From contig NZ_JAAJBT010000002.1 in assembly GCF_011392115.1 (NCBI RefSeq), positions 558,001 to 622,000 on the forward strand: a stretch of DNA of 64,000 bases. Reading direction: 5' to 3'. The notes below the pieces were generated by a model. That model saw nothing but the letters and a program-made list of their open reading frames with translations. It did not search any database and was not told the DNA's origin. Position 1 is the first letter of the stretch; every line of letters begins with the position of its first letter. This document shows positions 35,517 through 45,051 of the stretch, piece by piece. The position numbers and the translations under genes were made by a program. This DNA is from Flavobacterium difficile. Its GTDB lineage: Bacteria; Bacteroidota; Bacteroidia; Flavobacteriales; Flavobacteriaceae.

Positions 35517-36083
35517 ATGAAAACGAACAAAATTTTATCAGCAGTTGCATTAACATTTGCATTATTAACAGGAGGAAATGCTTTAGCCCAAAAAGAAAAA
35601 ACTGTAATGGTTGGTGGTGCACCAATGTATCCTTCAAAAAATATTGTAGAAAATGCAGTAAATTCTAAAGACCATACTACTTTAGTAGCAGCAGTAAAAG
35701 CAGCAGAATTAGTTGAAACTTTAATGTCTGCTGGTCCATTCACCGTTTTTGCCCCAACAAATTCAGCTTTTGAAAAATTACCAGCAGGCACTGTTGAAAC
35801 TTTAGTAAAACCAGAGAACAAAAAATTATTACAAACCATTTTAACGTACCATGTTGTAGCTGGAAAAATGAATGCAAAAGATATTGTTGCAGCTATTAAA
35901 AAAGGAAATGGTAAAGCAGAATTAACTACTGTAAGTGGTGGAAAATTAACTGCTACATTGAAAGGAAGCGATGTATATTTAACTGACGAAAATGGTGGTT
36001 CTGCAAAAGTAACAATTGCTGATGTAAACCAATCTAATGGTGTAATTCACGTAATTGATACAGTAGTTACTCCAAAAATGTAA
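35517..36083 (+). CDS. Secreted fasciclin-domain protein
   Basis: 188 residues with a signal peptide (ending GGNALAQ) and one fasciclin (FAS1) domain: TLVAAVKAAELVETLMSAGP, FTVFAPTNSAFEKLPAGT, LLQTILTYHVVAGK and NGVIHVIDTVVTP. The family mediates adhesion or surface attachment. Terminator behind. Confidence 0.93.
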   Translation: MKTNKILSAVALTFALLTGGNALAQKEKTVMVGGAPMYPSKNIVENAVNSKDHTTLVAAVKAAELVETLMSAGPFTVFAPTNSAFEKLPAGTVETLVKPENKKLLQTILTYHVVAGKMNAKDIVAAIKKGNGKAELTTVSGGKLTATLKGSDVYLTDENGGSAKVTIADVNQSNGVIHVIDTVVTPKM

Positions 36084-36107
36084 TCCCCATAGTTTTTATT
36101 TAGTTAG

Positions 36108-36136
36108 AAATCCCATTTTAGTTAATTCTAAAGTGG
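36108..36136 (+). terminator. Intrinsic terminator
   Basis: AAATCCCATTTTAG pairs with CTAAAGTGGGATTT (one bulge each side), 6-nt loop, T-run. Confidence 0.85.
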
Positions 36137-36202
36137 GATTTTTTTGATTTTATGTTTAGAATTAATTTTCAATACCTAAATTTACGAATCAATCAATTAG
36201 AT

Positions 36203-36832
36203 ATGTTTAAAGATATAGAGTTTAAAAAAGCGCTTCAAGAATTACCTGAAAAAGAAAAAGACAGACTCCTATTAAGATTACTCAAAAGAGATATGGATTT
36301 AGCTGAAAAATTATTTTTCGAATTAGTTGATACAGATACTGCAGAAGACAAACGTAGACATATGGAAATTGAAATTGTGAAAATGATAAAAAGGTTTTCA
36401 GAAAAGCATCATTCGCTAGATTTTATTGCTTCAGAAATGAGAAGTGTAAGCGGTAAAATTTCACATCATGTAAAAATTACTAAAGATAAATTTGGAGAAA
36501 TTAGTTTGAATTTACTAATGTTAAATGAAGTAATCGAACAAAATTCTTTTTCTTTATCTCATTATAGACCACAAAAATCTAACAAATTTTACAGTTACGT
36601 TATTGGTAGAAGTTTTAAAATTTTACTGTTAATTTCTGCACTTCACAAAGATTTTTTATTAGATTTTAAAGAAGGTTTGGAAAGATTAGGTACAAACATT
36701 TCCAGTAATAAAATGCTTTTGAAAACGGCTATTTATAATAGTTTAGATATAAATTGGCTAATTAATGCCGAAATTCCTGAAAATATTTTACAAATACATA
36801 AAGAAATTAAAGCAGCGGGATTTCTAAAATAA
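36203..36832 (+). CDS. Conserved hypothetical helical protein
   Basis: 209 residues from the ATG at 36203. The start MFKDIEFKKALQELPEKEKD is charged and helical; the protein has no signal, membrane segment or metal motif. I do not recall a name for this family. A longer frame from 36152 exists, but its extra residues look like the transcript leader (RINFQYLNLRINQ). Confidence 0.78.
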   Translation: MFKDIEFKKALQELPEKEKDRLLLRLLKRDMDLAEKLFFELVDTDTAEDKRRHMEIEIVKMIKRFSEKHHSLDFIASEMRSVSGKISHHVKITKDKFGEISLNLLMLNEVIEQNSFSLSHYRPQKSNKFYSYVIGRSFKILLLISALHKDFLLDFKEGLERLGTNISSNKMLLKTAIYNSLDINWLINAEIPENILQIHKEIKAAGFLK

Positions 36833-36833
36833 A

Positions 36834-36862
36834 AAAAACCTCCATTTTGTGGAGGTTTTTGT
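36834..36862. terminator. Bidirectional terminator
   Basis: AAAAACCTCC / GGAGGTTTTT with a 7-nt loop between convergent genes. Confidence 0.9.
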
Positions 36863-36865
36863 TTT

Positions 36866-37591
36866 TTAAAAATTAGGAGACAATTCGTATTTTTTATAAA
36901 AGTTATCTAAAGCTTCTACAACTTCATCTTCGTTATCTACAATTTTGAATAAATTCAAATCTTCAGGAGATGCATTTTTAAATTTATCTACAATTACTTC
37001 TTTTACCCAATCGATTAATCCAGTCCAAAATTCTGTACCTACTAAAATGATAGGAAATTTGGCAATTTTTTTTGTTTGAATAAGCGTAATTGCTTCGAAC
37101 ATTTCATCTAAAGTTCCGAAACCACCTGGCATAACTACAAACCCTTGCGAGTATTTCACAAACATTACTTTTCTAACAAAAAAGTAATCGAAATTTAAGT
37201 TTTTATCTCTGTCGATATACGGATTATAATGTTGTTCGAAAGGTAGTTCGATATTTAATCCTACTGAAGTTCCACCACCATGATGCGCCCCTTTATTACC
37301 TGCTTCCATAATTCCTGGTCCACCACCAGTAATAACACCGTAGCCAGCTTTAGAAATTTTATAAGCAATTTTTTCTGCTAATAAATAATATTTGTCTTCT
37401 GGTTTTGTTCTTGCTGAACCAAAAATAGATACACAAGGTCCAATTCGTCCCATCGTTTCATATCCATTTACGAATTCTGACATAATTTTAAAAATAGCCC
37501 ATGAATCGTTTGCTCTAACTTCGTTCCAAGTTTTTTGTTTTAACTTATCTTGGATTCTTTCATCATCATTTTGATATTGATCTGCTGACAT
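36866..37591 (-). CDS. LOG family (TIGR00730) protein
   Basis: 241 residues. GGGPGIMEAGNKGAHHGG and the MPGGFGTLDEMFEAI signature define the LOG/lysine-decarboxylase-like Rossmann family. Plant LOGs release cytokinin bases from their monophosphates; bacterial members often act as nucleotide phosphoribohydrolases (PpnN-like), which is the likely role here. It lies just downstream of uvrA on the same strand, with a 67-bp gap. Confidence 0.9.
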   Translation of the reverse strand: MSADQYQNDDERIQDKLKQKTWNEVRANDSWAIFKIMSEFVNGYETMGRIGPCVSIFGSARTKPEDKYYLLAEKIAYKISKAGYGVITGGGPGIMEAGNKGAHHGGGTSVGLNIELPFEQHYNPYIDRDKNLNFDYFFVRKVMFVKYSQGFVVMPGGFGTLDEMFEAITLIQTKKIAKFPIILVGTEFWTGLIDWVKEVIVDKFKNASPEDLNLFKIVDNEDEVVEALDNFYKKYELSPNF

Positions 37592-37658
37592 AATAATTTG
37601 TTCTAATTTAATTTAAAATATAAAATTAGCAGTGTTGTTGTGTGAAGTAATTAGAATG

Positions 37659-40490
37659 CTAATATAATTCTTTTTTCAAAAACTGAGCCGTATAACTTTT
37701 TTTATTTTTTGCTACTTCTTCCGGTGTACCTGTGCATAAGACTTCACCGCCGCCTTTTCCGCCTTCTAAACCTATGTCAATTATGTAATCTGCTAACTTA
37801 ATTACATCTAAATTGTGTTCGATAATTAAAACGGTATTTCCTTTATCTACCAATTTATTAATCACATCCATTAAAATACGAATGTCTTCGAAATGTAAGC
37901 CAGTTGTAGGTTCATCTAAAATATAAAACGTGTTTCCAGTGTCTTTTTTAGATAATTCTCCTGCTAATTTAATACGTTGTGCTTCACCACCAGAAAGCGT
38001 TGTGCTTTGTTGACCAAGTGTGATGTAACCTAAACCTACATCTTGAATGGTTTTTACTTTTCGATAAATTTTTGGAATATTTTCAAAGAAATCTACTGCT
38101 TCATCTACCGTCATGTTCAATACATCTGAAATCGATTTTCCTTTAAAACGAATTTCTAAGGTTTCTCTATTGAAGCGTTTTCCCTGACAAGTTTCACATT
38201 CTACATATACATCTGGTAAGAAACTCATTTCAATGGTTCTTACTCCTGAACCTTCACAAGTTTCACATCTTCCGCCTTTTACATTGAAACTAAAACGCCC
38301 CGGCTTGTAACCACGTATTTGTGCTTCAGATGTTAAGGTAAATAAACTTCTAATTTCCGAAAATACATCGGTATACGTTGCAGGATTGCTTCGAGGTGTT
38401 CTTCCAATCGGACTTTGGTCAATATCGATAACTTTATCTAAATGTTCTAAACCTTCAATTTTTTTATAAGGCGCAGGTTTTTTAACAGCATTATAAAAAT
38501 GAGCGTTTAAAATAGGGTAGAGCGTTTCATTAATTAAAGTCGATTTTCCACTTCCAGAAACTCCAGAAACACATATTAGTTGTCCTAACGGAATTTCAAT
38601 AGAAACATTTTTTAAGTTATTTCCTGTTGCTCCAGTTAATTTTAAAAATTTTCCGTTTCCTGTTCTACGCGTTTTTGGTACTTCAATTTCCATTTTTCCG
38701 TTCAAATATTGAGCCGTAATGGTATTTTCTTTTAATAATTCGGCAGGTGTACCTTGACTGATAATTTGTCCGCCATATTTTCCAGCTTTCGGACCAATAT
38801 CAATTACATGATCGGCACGAATAATCATGTCTTTATCGTGTTCCACAACTAAAACCGAGTTACCAATATCACGTAAACTTTCTAACGATTTAATTAATCT
38901 TTCATTATCACGTTGATGCAATCCGATACTTGGTTCATCTAAAATATATAAAACACCCACAAGTTGTGAACCTATTTGAGTGGCCAATCGAATGCGTTGT
39001 GCTTCACCACCAGAAAGTGTTTTCGAACTTCGGTTTAAACTTAAATAATCTAAACCCACATCAAGTAAGAAATTGATTCTAGCTGTAATTTCCTTAAGAA
39101 TTTCGTGAGAAATAGCTACTTGTTTTTCAGATAAATGCTTCGGTAAATCATCAAACCATTTTTTTAATTCCACGATATCCATGTGAACCAAATCGCCAAT
39201 ACTTTTTTCGTTGATTTTGAAATATAGTACTTCTTTACGTAAACGAGAACCTTTGCATTCCGAACATTCGTTTTCGTCCATAAATTCTTTTGCCCAACGC
39301 TTGATGCTTGTTGATTCCGATTCTTCGTACTGATTTTTGATGAAATTAGAGATACCTTCAAAATCAATTTTATAATCTTTGGTAATTCCCATTACTTTAG
39401 AAACCACTGAAAATTTTTCGTTTCCACCGTATAAAATCATGTCCATCGCTTCAGCTGGAATGGTTTCAATTGGATCGGTAATTTTAAATCCGAATTTTTC
39501 ACCAATTAGTTCTAATTGTTTAAAAATCCAAGTACTTTTAAACTCACCTAACGGGGCAAATCCGCCGCCTTTTATGGTGGCTTTAGGATTAGGTATGATT
39601 TTTTGTAAGTTAATTTCGTTCACCACTCCTAAACCATTACAGCTTGGACAAGCGCCTTTTGGTGAATTAAAAGAAAAATTATTAGGTTCAGGATTGGGAT
39701 ATGAAATTCCGGAAGTAGGACACATTAAACTTCGGCTGTAATAACGAACTTCTTGTGTGTCTTGTTCGATAACCATCATTATGTCGTCTCCATGATGCAT
39801 GGCTACTTTGATACTTTCGGTTAATCTTTTATCGGTGTCTTCGTCTTTTTTTACGGCCACTCTATCAATAACAATTTCGATATCGTGTGTTTTATAACGA
39901 TCTACTTTCATGCCATATTCTAAATCTTTTATCGTACCGTTTACACGAACTTTTAAAAAACCTTGCTTGGCAATTTGTTCAAATAATTCTCTATAATGTC
40001 CTTTTCTAGAGCGAATTACAGGCGCTAAAATGTTAATTCTTTTTCCATCAAATTCTTCGTGAATCAACTCTTTAATTTGCTCATCAGAATAGGAAATCAT
40101 TTTCTCACCTGTATTGTAACTGTAAGCATCAGCGCCACGTGCAAATAACAATCGTAGAAAATCGTAAATTTCAGTTATAGTTCCAACGGTTGATCGTGGA
40201 CTTTTATTTGTGGTTTTTTGTTCAATGGCGATAACTGGAGACAATCCGTCAATTTTATCTACATCTGGTCGTTCTAATCCGCCTAAAAACTGACGCGCAT
40301 AGGCAGAAAAGGTTTCGATGTATCTTCGTTGTCCTTCCGCATAAATGGTATCAAAGGCTAATGACGATTTTCCAGAACCAGACAAACCAGTAATTACGAC
40401 TAGTTTTTCACGAGGAATAGTAACATCAATATTTTTTAAATTATGAGTACGAGCCCCAATAATTTCAATAGAATTTTCTGTGTGTTGCAT
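37659..40490 (-). CDS. uvrA: Excinuclease ABC subunit A
   Basis: 943 residues with two ABC ATPase modules: Walker [15 protein letters not shown] and [10 protein letters not shown], two ABC signatures SGGEAQRI, and [14 protein letters not shown] / [12 protein letters not shown]. Zinc-finger Cys are at [18 protein letters not shown] and CETCEGSG. It recognises damaged DNA and loads UvrB. Own promoter (minus strand 40510-40517). Confidence 0.97.
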   Translation of the reverse strand: MQHTENSIEIIGARTHNLKNIDVTIPREKLVVITGLSGSGKSSLAFDTIYAEGQRRYIETFSAYARQFLGGLERPDVDKIDGLSPVIAIEQKTTNKSPRSTVGTITEIYDFLRLLFARGADAYSYNTGEKMISYSDEQIKELIHEEFDGKRINILAPVIRSRKGHYRELFEQIAKQGFLKVRVNGTIKDLEYGMKVDRYKTHDIEIVIDRVAVKKDEDTDKRLTESIKVAMHHGDDIMMVIEQDTQEVRYYSRSLMCPTSGISYPNPEPNNFSFNSPKGACPSCNGLGVVNEINLQKIIPNPKATIKGGGFAPLGEFKSTWIFKQLELIGEKFGFKITDPIETIPAEAMDMILYGGNEKFSVVSKVMGITKDYKIDFEGISNFIKNQYEESESTSIKRWAKEFMDENECSECKGSRLRKEVLYFKINEKSIGDLVHMDIVELKKWFDDLPKHLSEKQVAISHEILKEITARINFLLDVGLDYLSLNRSSKTLSGGEAQRIRLATQIGSQLVGVLYILDEPSIGLHQRDNERLIKSLESLRDIGNSVLVVEHDKDMIIRADHVIDIGPKAGKYGGQIISQGTPAELLKENTITAQYLNGKMEIEVPKTRRTGNGKFLKLTGATGNNLKNVSIEIPLGQLICVSGVSGSGKSTLINETLYPILNAHFYNAVKKPAPYKKIEGLEHLDKVIDIDQSPIGRTPRSNPATYTDVFSEIRSLFTLTSEAQIRGYKPGRFSFNVKGGRCETCEGSGVRTIEMSFLPDVYVECETCQGKRFNRETLEIRFKGKSISDVLNMTVDEAVDFFENIPKIYRKVKTIQDVGLGYITLGQQSTTLSGGEAQRIKLAGELSKKDTGNTFYILDEPTTGLHFEDIRILMDVINKLVDKGNTVLIIEHNLDVIKLADYIIDIGLEGGKGGGEVLCTGTPEEVAKNKKSYTAQFLKKELY

Positions 40491-40509
40491 ACAACTAAGT
40501 AGATTTTTG

Positions 40510-40517
40510 CAAAAGTA
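40510..40517 (-). promoter_or_regulatory. -7 box TACTTTTG (minus strand)
   Basis: Matches TAnnTTTG on the minus strand, 19 bp before the uvrA ATG. Confidence 0.6.
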
Positions 40518-40653
40518 CGATTTTTTGAGAAGAAATAAGTTCTAAAATCGGGAATAAAAAGGTTAAAATAATAAAACAAATTGAATTATTAATCATTCAT
40601 AATTTTATCGAATTCTTCAACAGAATAATTATGGTTTTGCCATCCTAAACTAT

Positions 40654-41268
40654 TTATTTTCCATACATTATTGATTTTTTAGCAGTAACTAAATATTCAT
40701 GTTTGTCTTTAACATCTTTTGTATCCCAAGTCCAAATAAAACTAGCTAAGTTGTTATTAATTTTCAAACTATCTATTGTTAAGATTTTCCAATAATCATC
40801 AGGACTATCCTGACAAGCACACCAGTCGTCAGCATTTGATTGCCATAAAGAAATTCCATCGTTACTATTTCTCCATTCCCTATCGGCGCTTTTCATTGAT
40901 TTGTCAATAATTGAAGCTATATATTTATGTCTTTTGAAAAACTCATCCGTAAATAAATCTGTATTTTTATGAAGTTTGATATTTTTATCATATTCTTCCC
41001 AATTTATTCCTGTAAAAATGGTGTCATTTTGATATTTATAAGGAAAATCTTCAAGAAATTTTGTTTCATGCCATTTATAAACTTTTCTAACTAATAATGT
41101 CAATTCAATACTATCGTTAGTTATTGTTTTTGATGAATCGGATGTATTTAAATTTAAATGTTTTTGAGTAGTTGATACATTAATTTTAACTTTTACATCA
41201 TCTTTACAATTGAAGAAACCACTAGCTAAGAAAATAATGCAAAGAATTTTAATTATTTTATTTTTCAT
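40654..41268 (-). CDS. Hypothetical lipoprotein, probably frameshifted near its end
   Basis: 204 residues as written, from the ATG at 41268 (lipoprotein signal ending FFNC). The frame ends in TAKKSIMYGK, but one more A in the run at 40675-40680 would read TAKKINNVWKINSLGW and on to EEFDKIMND with a stop at 40589-40591. This longer end fits the usual pattern of such NTF2-like proteins, in which a strand with Trp-Lys-Ile follows. Cys pair CACQ and Trp-rich stretch WRNSNDG. It overlaps or abuts the DUF6787 gene (1-bp gap), so all three genes form one operon. Confidence 0.75.
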   Translation of the reverse strand: MKNKIIKILCIIFLASGFFNCKDDVKVKINVSTTQKHLNLNTSDSSKTITNDSIELTLLVRKVYKWHETKFLEDFPYKYQNDTIFTGINWEEYDKNIKLHKNTDLFTDEFFKRHKYIASIIDKSMKSADREWRNSNDGISLWQSNADDWCACQDSPDDYWKILTIDSLKINNNLASFIWTWDTKDVKDKHEYLVTAKKSIMYGK

Positions 41269-41269
41269 A

Positions 41270-41584
41270 CTACTCCTCAAAAATTCTATGAATAAACCCT
41301 AAACCGATTCTGTCTAGCATTTTTTTAATAAAATTCCAAAAGAAAGTATGTTGACCTGCAAGTGAACCAATTAATAAAAGTAGAACTTTATAAATGGGTA
41401 AGATGATAATGATGTAAAGCGGATAATACAACCAAAGGCTTACACTTTCTTTGGTAATCCCAATAAAAGTTAGGATGGGTTTAGCAATGTATGCTGAAGT
41501 AGAACCTGTTAAGGCAAAAACCAATAAAATAATAAAAAACTGAAAATTACTTGTAATGTTCCAGCGTTGTTTCAATTTATTCAT
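41270..41584 (-). CDS. DUF6787 family membrane protein
   Basis: 104 residues with MNKLKQRWNITSNFQ, a hydrophobic segment (about 16-36) with the ALTGS motif, and a second membrane stretch (about 49-71). The layout matches the flavobacterial DUF6787 family. Function unknown. It is 2 bp behind the DUF6146-like gene and 1 bp before the next. Confidence 0.85.
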   Translation of the reverse strand: MNKLKQRWNITSNFQFFIILLVFALTGSTSAYIAKPILTFIGITKESVSLWLYYPLYIIIILPIYKVLLLLIGSLAGQHTFFWNFIKKMLDRIGLGFIHRIFEE

Positions 41585-41586
41585 AT

Positions 41587-42012
41587 TTATATTCTAGCTT
41601 GAAATCCGCCTAATTGTTGTTTGTTTGTCATTTGAAAATAAACTAAGTAATTGTAAATCATGTAGTTTACATGGTAACCGTAATTGATTGTGTTGTCATA
41701 CTCTATAGGCATATCATAAATATTTCCATATCTTAATGGATTTCTAAACCGATTGTTCCATTCCATAATCCAAATTCTATTTCTAGCTTCCAAAAAAGAT
41801 TGCGTATAAAAATTTTTCGGTCTCGCAAAGGAATTGAACCAAGAAGTAAAACCAGCATCGAAAATTACAACTTCATATTCTAAATCTGGATTTGAAATAT
41901 GGATGGTATCACTTGTTAGTTTCTCAATATTCTCAGAACTAAAATTTTTATTAGAATTACAAGAAATGATTAAAAAAGAACCGATACAAACTAAGAATAC
42001 TACTTTTTTCAT
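41587..42012 (-). CDS. DUF6146-like lipoprotein
   Basis: 141 residues with a lipoprotein signal (LIISC, Cys 18). FDAGFTSWFNSFARPKNFYTQ and WNNRFRNPLRYG are very conserved-looking blocks that match DUF6146, a flavobacterial lipoprotein family of unknown function. First gene of the three-gene operon with DUF6787. Confidence 0.87.
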   Translation of the reverse strand: MKKVVFLVCIGSFLIISCNSNKNFSSENIEKLTSDTIHISNPDLEYEVVIFDAGFTSWFNSFARPKNFYTQSFLEARNRIWIMEWNNRFRNPLRYGNIYDMPIEYDNTINYGYHVNYMIYNYLVYFQMTNKQQLGGFQARI

Positions 42013-42045
42013 GGCTCGCGTATTGAAAGTATAAAGATAAAAAAA

Positions 42046-42070
42046 AGTCCCGATAAATCGGGACTCATTA
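42046..42070. terminator. Intrinsic terminator
   Basis: AGTCCCGAT / ATCGGGACT hairpin with A-run on the left, giving a T-run on the minus strand behind the DUF937-like gene. Confidence 0.8.
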
Positions 42071-42089
42071 TATTGAATTTAAATAAATT

Positions 42090-42647
42090 TTATTTTCCGA
42101 AAAGTTTACCTAATAATCCGCCTAAACCTCCAGATTTACCTGATACAGCGGCAACAGCATCGCTAATTCCTACTTGACCGTCGCCATCTTGGTCTAATCC
42201 GAATTGGCCGCCATATTTTTGTACCATATCCATTAATCCGCCACCTTGACCGCCTGAAATTCCAGCAATAATGTCTTGAATATTAAATCCAGGTTGATTT
42301 GGATCTTGTGCTTTGTTAACTAAACCACCAAGTACTTGAGGAATTAATCCACCAGCTACACTAGCAGCAGCTTCAGAAGATAATCCAAATTTTTCACCTA
42401 AATTTCCAGTAACTTTTCCTGCTAATTCAGCTACCACTGGATTGTTCATGTCAATTGGTGTTTTTCCGGTTAACATTCCAGCTAAATCGCCGATGTTTCC
42501 GCTTGCTGCCATATCTTTTAAACCAGAAAGAATAGAGCCATTGGCTTCTTCCATTACGGCTTCATTTTGTTCGTTAGGTACAGCTGGATTATTCACAATC
42601 GCATCGCCACCATATTGCTTTACTAATTCTGTTAATTGTTCAAACAT
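42090..42647 (-). CDS. DUF937-like protein with an EF-hand-like loop
   Basis: 185 residues, Gly- and Ala-rich with repeated GLKDMAASGNIGDLAGML-type helices typical of the DUF937 group. Near the C-terminus a loop DQDGDGQVGISDAV looks like a dockerin/EF-hand calcium site. No signal peptide. The role is unknown. Downstream of serA on the same strand, separated by 37 bp. Confidence 0.85.
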   Translation of the reverse strand: MFEQLTELVKQYGGDAIVNNPAVPNEQNEAVMEEANGSILSGLKDMAASGNIGDLAGMLTGKTPIDMNNPVVAELAGKVTGNLGEKFGLSSEAAASVAGGLIPQVLGGLVNKAQDPNQPGFNIQDIIAGISGGQGGGLMDMVQKYGGQFGLDQDGDGQVGISDAVAAVSGKSGGLGGLLGKLFGK

Positions 42648-42684
42648 AGTTTTTGTTTTTTAGTTTTAATAAAGGTACTAAAAA

Positions 42685-43641
42685 TTATTTATTTTTTAAT
42701 AAACTAATAATTTGTTCAGCTAATTCTGTCCCAATTCTGTCTTGAGCTTCTAAAGTAGCTGCACCGATATGAGGAGTTAAAGAAATTTTTGGATGCATTA
42801 AGATTTGAATTTCTGGTGTAGGTTCATTTTCAAAAACATCTAAACCAGCAAATAATACTTTTTCTGCATCTAAAGCTTCTACTAAAGCTACTTCATTAAT
42901 TACTCCACCACGAGCACAGTTTACAATTCCTACATCATTTTTCATCACCTCAAATTCTGCTTTATCTAGTACGTAGCCTTCTTGAGCAGGAACATGGAGT
43001 GTAATAAAATCTGAATGCTTCAGTAAATCTTCTAAAGGTTCGGTAATAATCTCTACATTTATGAATTGACCATTGTAAAAATCTACACGAATTACGGCTT
43101 CATTTACATATTTATCGGCTGCAATCACTTTCATACCTAATCCTAGAGCCATTTTTGCTACCGCTTGACCAATTCTTCCAAAACCAACAATTCCTAATGT
43201 TTTTCCACGAAGTTCTAATCCGTTGGCATATGCTTTTTTCAACCCATCAAAATTGGTATCGCCTTCTAAAGGCATATTTCTATTGGAATCATGTAAAAAA
43301 CGAATTCCAGTAAACAAATGTGCGAAAACCAATTCGGCCACACTTTCTGAGGAAGAACCTGGTGTGTTAATTACATGAATTCCTTTTGAGCGGGCATAAT
43401 CGACATCAATATTGTCCATTCCTACGCCACCACGACCAATAATTTTCAATCCTGGACAAGCATCAATAATGTCTTGTTTAATTTTAGTGGCACTTCTTAC
43501 CAAAACTACTTTGATATCATGCAAATTGATATAATTGGCCACTTGTTCTTGTGCTACTTTTGTAGTAATTACTTCAAAACCTGCTTTTTCTAATGTTTTG
43601 ATTCCTACTTTTGATATTCCGTCGTTTGCTAATACTTTCAT
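42685..43641 (-). CDS. serA: D-3-phosphoglycerate dehydrogenase
   Basis: 318 residues of the D-isomer 2-hydroxyacid dehydrogenase family: IIGRGGVGMDNIDV, nucleotide loop GFGRIGQAVAKMALGLG, NCARGGVINE and TPHIGAAT with the catalytic His. There is no ACT domain, so no serine feedback through that domain. The position after serC makes 3-phosphoglycerate the likely substrate and serine synthesis the pathway. Confidence 0.92.
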   Translation of the reverse strand: MKVLANDGISKVGIKTLEKAGFEVITTKVAQEQVANYINLHDIKVVLVRSATKIKQDIIDACPGLKIIGRGGVGMDNIDVDYARSKGIHVINTPGSSSESVAELVFAHLFTGIRFLHDSNRNMPLEGDTNFDGLKKAYANGLELRGKTLGIVGFGRIGQAVAKMALGLGMKVIAADKYVNEAVIRVDFYNGQFINVEIITEPLEDLLKHSDFITLHVPAQEGYVLDKAEFEVMKNDVGIVNCARGGVINEVALVEALDAEKVLFAGLDVFENEPTPEIQILMHPKISLTPHIGAATLEAQDRIGTELAEQIISLLKNK

Positions 43642-43737
43642 ACTATTAGTTTAAGAGTTTATTAGTTTAAGAGTTTAAAAGGTATTGCGTTTTAAACTTG
43701 ATTTTTTATAATTTTTTTTCCGAACACTAAATATTAA

Positions 43738-44811
43738 TTACTGAACACTACTTTCTAATTCTTTCATCACGTTTACCAATACTTCCACACTTTCTAGTGG
43801 AAGTGCATTATACATTGATGCGCGATAGCCACCAACAGAACGATGACCAGTTAAACCAGAAATTCCTGCAGCTTTCCACATGCTGTCAAATTTTTCAGTT
43901 AACGATTCGTCAGTTAATACAAAAGTTGCATTCATAATACTTCTGTCTTCAGTTGCAGCAGTGCCTTTAAATAAATGATTTCTGTCAATTTCCGAATATA
44001 ATAATTGAGCTTTTTGCTCGTTAATTTTTTCAATAGCTGCAATTCCACCTAAATTTTTCAACCATTGTAAAGTTAGTAAAGAAGTATAAATAGGAAATAC
44101 GGGTGGCGTGTTGTACATGCTTTCTGCTTTGATGTGTTTTTCATAATCTAGCATACTTGGAATGTAACGCCCCGTTTTTCCTAAGATTTCTTCTTTTACA
44201 ACGACTAAAGTTGCGCCAGCTGGACCCATATTTTTTTGAGCACCAGCATAAATCAAATCGAATTGAGAAAAGTCTAAAGTTCTTGAAAAAATATCGGAAC
44301 TCATGTCGCAAACCAAAGGCACCTTTGTTTTTGGAAACGATTTCATTTGTGTTCCGAAAATAGTATTGTTACTTGTACAATGAAAATAATTCGCATCAGT
44401 TGGAATTTCAATGTCTTTCGGAATGAAATTATAATTGGCCTCCTTTGAGGAACCCACAATTAATGTTTCCCCAAAATGTTTGGCTTCTTTGATCGCATTA
44501 TTTGCCCAAGTTCCTGTATCTAGATAAGCGGCTTTTCCATCCATTTTCATTAAATTGTATGGAACCATTAAAAATTCTAAACTCGCACCACCATGTAAAA
44601 AAAGTGCTTGATAGCCTTTGTTTTCTAATCCTAAAAGTTCTAAAACCAAAGCACGAGCTTCTTCCATAACTGCCACAAAATCTTTACTCCTGTGCGATAT
44701 TTCTAATAAAGATAAATCGGAATTATTAAAATTTAAAATAGCTTGCGCTGATTTTTCGAAAACTTCTTGTGTTAAAATACAAGGGCCTGCGCTGTAGTTA
44801 TGTTTTTTCAT
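43738..44811 (-). CDS. serC: Phosphoserine aminotransferase
   Basis: 357 residues from the ATG at 44811 (MKKHNYSAGPCILTQ); a longer frame begins with unrelated leader codons. LFLHGGASLEFLMVPYNL, CDMSSDIFSR and YAGAQKNMGPAG with the PLP-binding Lys are all typical. It makes phosphoserine from 3-phosphohydroxypyruvate, directly before serA in the operon. The 96-bp gap between them holds a direct repeat of TTAGTTTAAGAGTTT. Confidence 0.96.
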   Translation of the reverse strand: MKKHNYSAGPCILTQEVFEKSAQAILNFNNSDLSLLEISHRSKDFVAVMEEARALVLELLGLENKGYQALFLHGGASLEFLMVPYNLMKMDGKAAYLDTGTWANNAIKEAKHFGETLIVGSSKEANYNFIPKDIEIPTDANYFHCTSNNTIFGTQMKSFPKTKVPLVCDMSSDIFSRTLDFSQFDLIYAGAQKNMGPAGATLVVVKEEILGKTGRYIPSMLDYEKHIKAESMYNTPPVFPIYTSLLTLQWLKNLGGIAAIEKINEQKAQLLYSEIDRNHLFKGTAATEDRSIMNATFVLTDESLTEKFDSMWKAAGISGLTGHRSVGGYRASMYNALPLESVEVLVNVMKELESSVQ

Positions 44812-44922
44812 GGTATATAATTTATTGTAGTAGTAAGCAAATTTCAAACATTCTCAACTACTAGGAAAAAATAATTTTACGCTTTCAAAACGATTTATTA
44901 ACAAAATCGATTTCGATAGCAT

Positions 44923-45051
44923 TTATTTATTCTTTTTAAGAGTTTTTCTGTTTGAGTTCACTTTAGCCTCTAAATTAAAATTAGGTTCATGTTTATGAAC
45001 TTCTTTTTCTTTTTGAAGTTTAATTATTTCACTTATTTTTGAAGTCTTCAT
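44923..45051 (-). CDS. Short basic protein coupled to acyl-CoA reductase gene
   Basis: 42 residues (MKTSKISEIIKLQKEKEVHK..), Lys-rich and without hydrophobic segment. Its ATG shares a base with the TGA of the acyl-CoA reductase gene, a typical translational coupling, and its stop is 111 bp before the serC start. No family is known to me. Coupling and clean frame make it a real gene rather than chance. Confidence 0.65.
   Translation of the reverse strand: MKTSKISEIIKLQKEKEVHKHEPNFNLEAKVNSNRKTLKKNK

Noticed and set aside
39379..39741. Plus-strand frame of 120 codons
   Set aside because: It is an antisense shadow of uvrA, which is intact.
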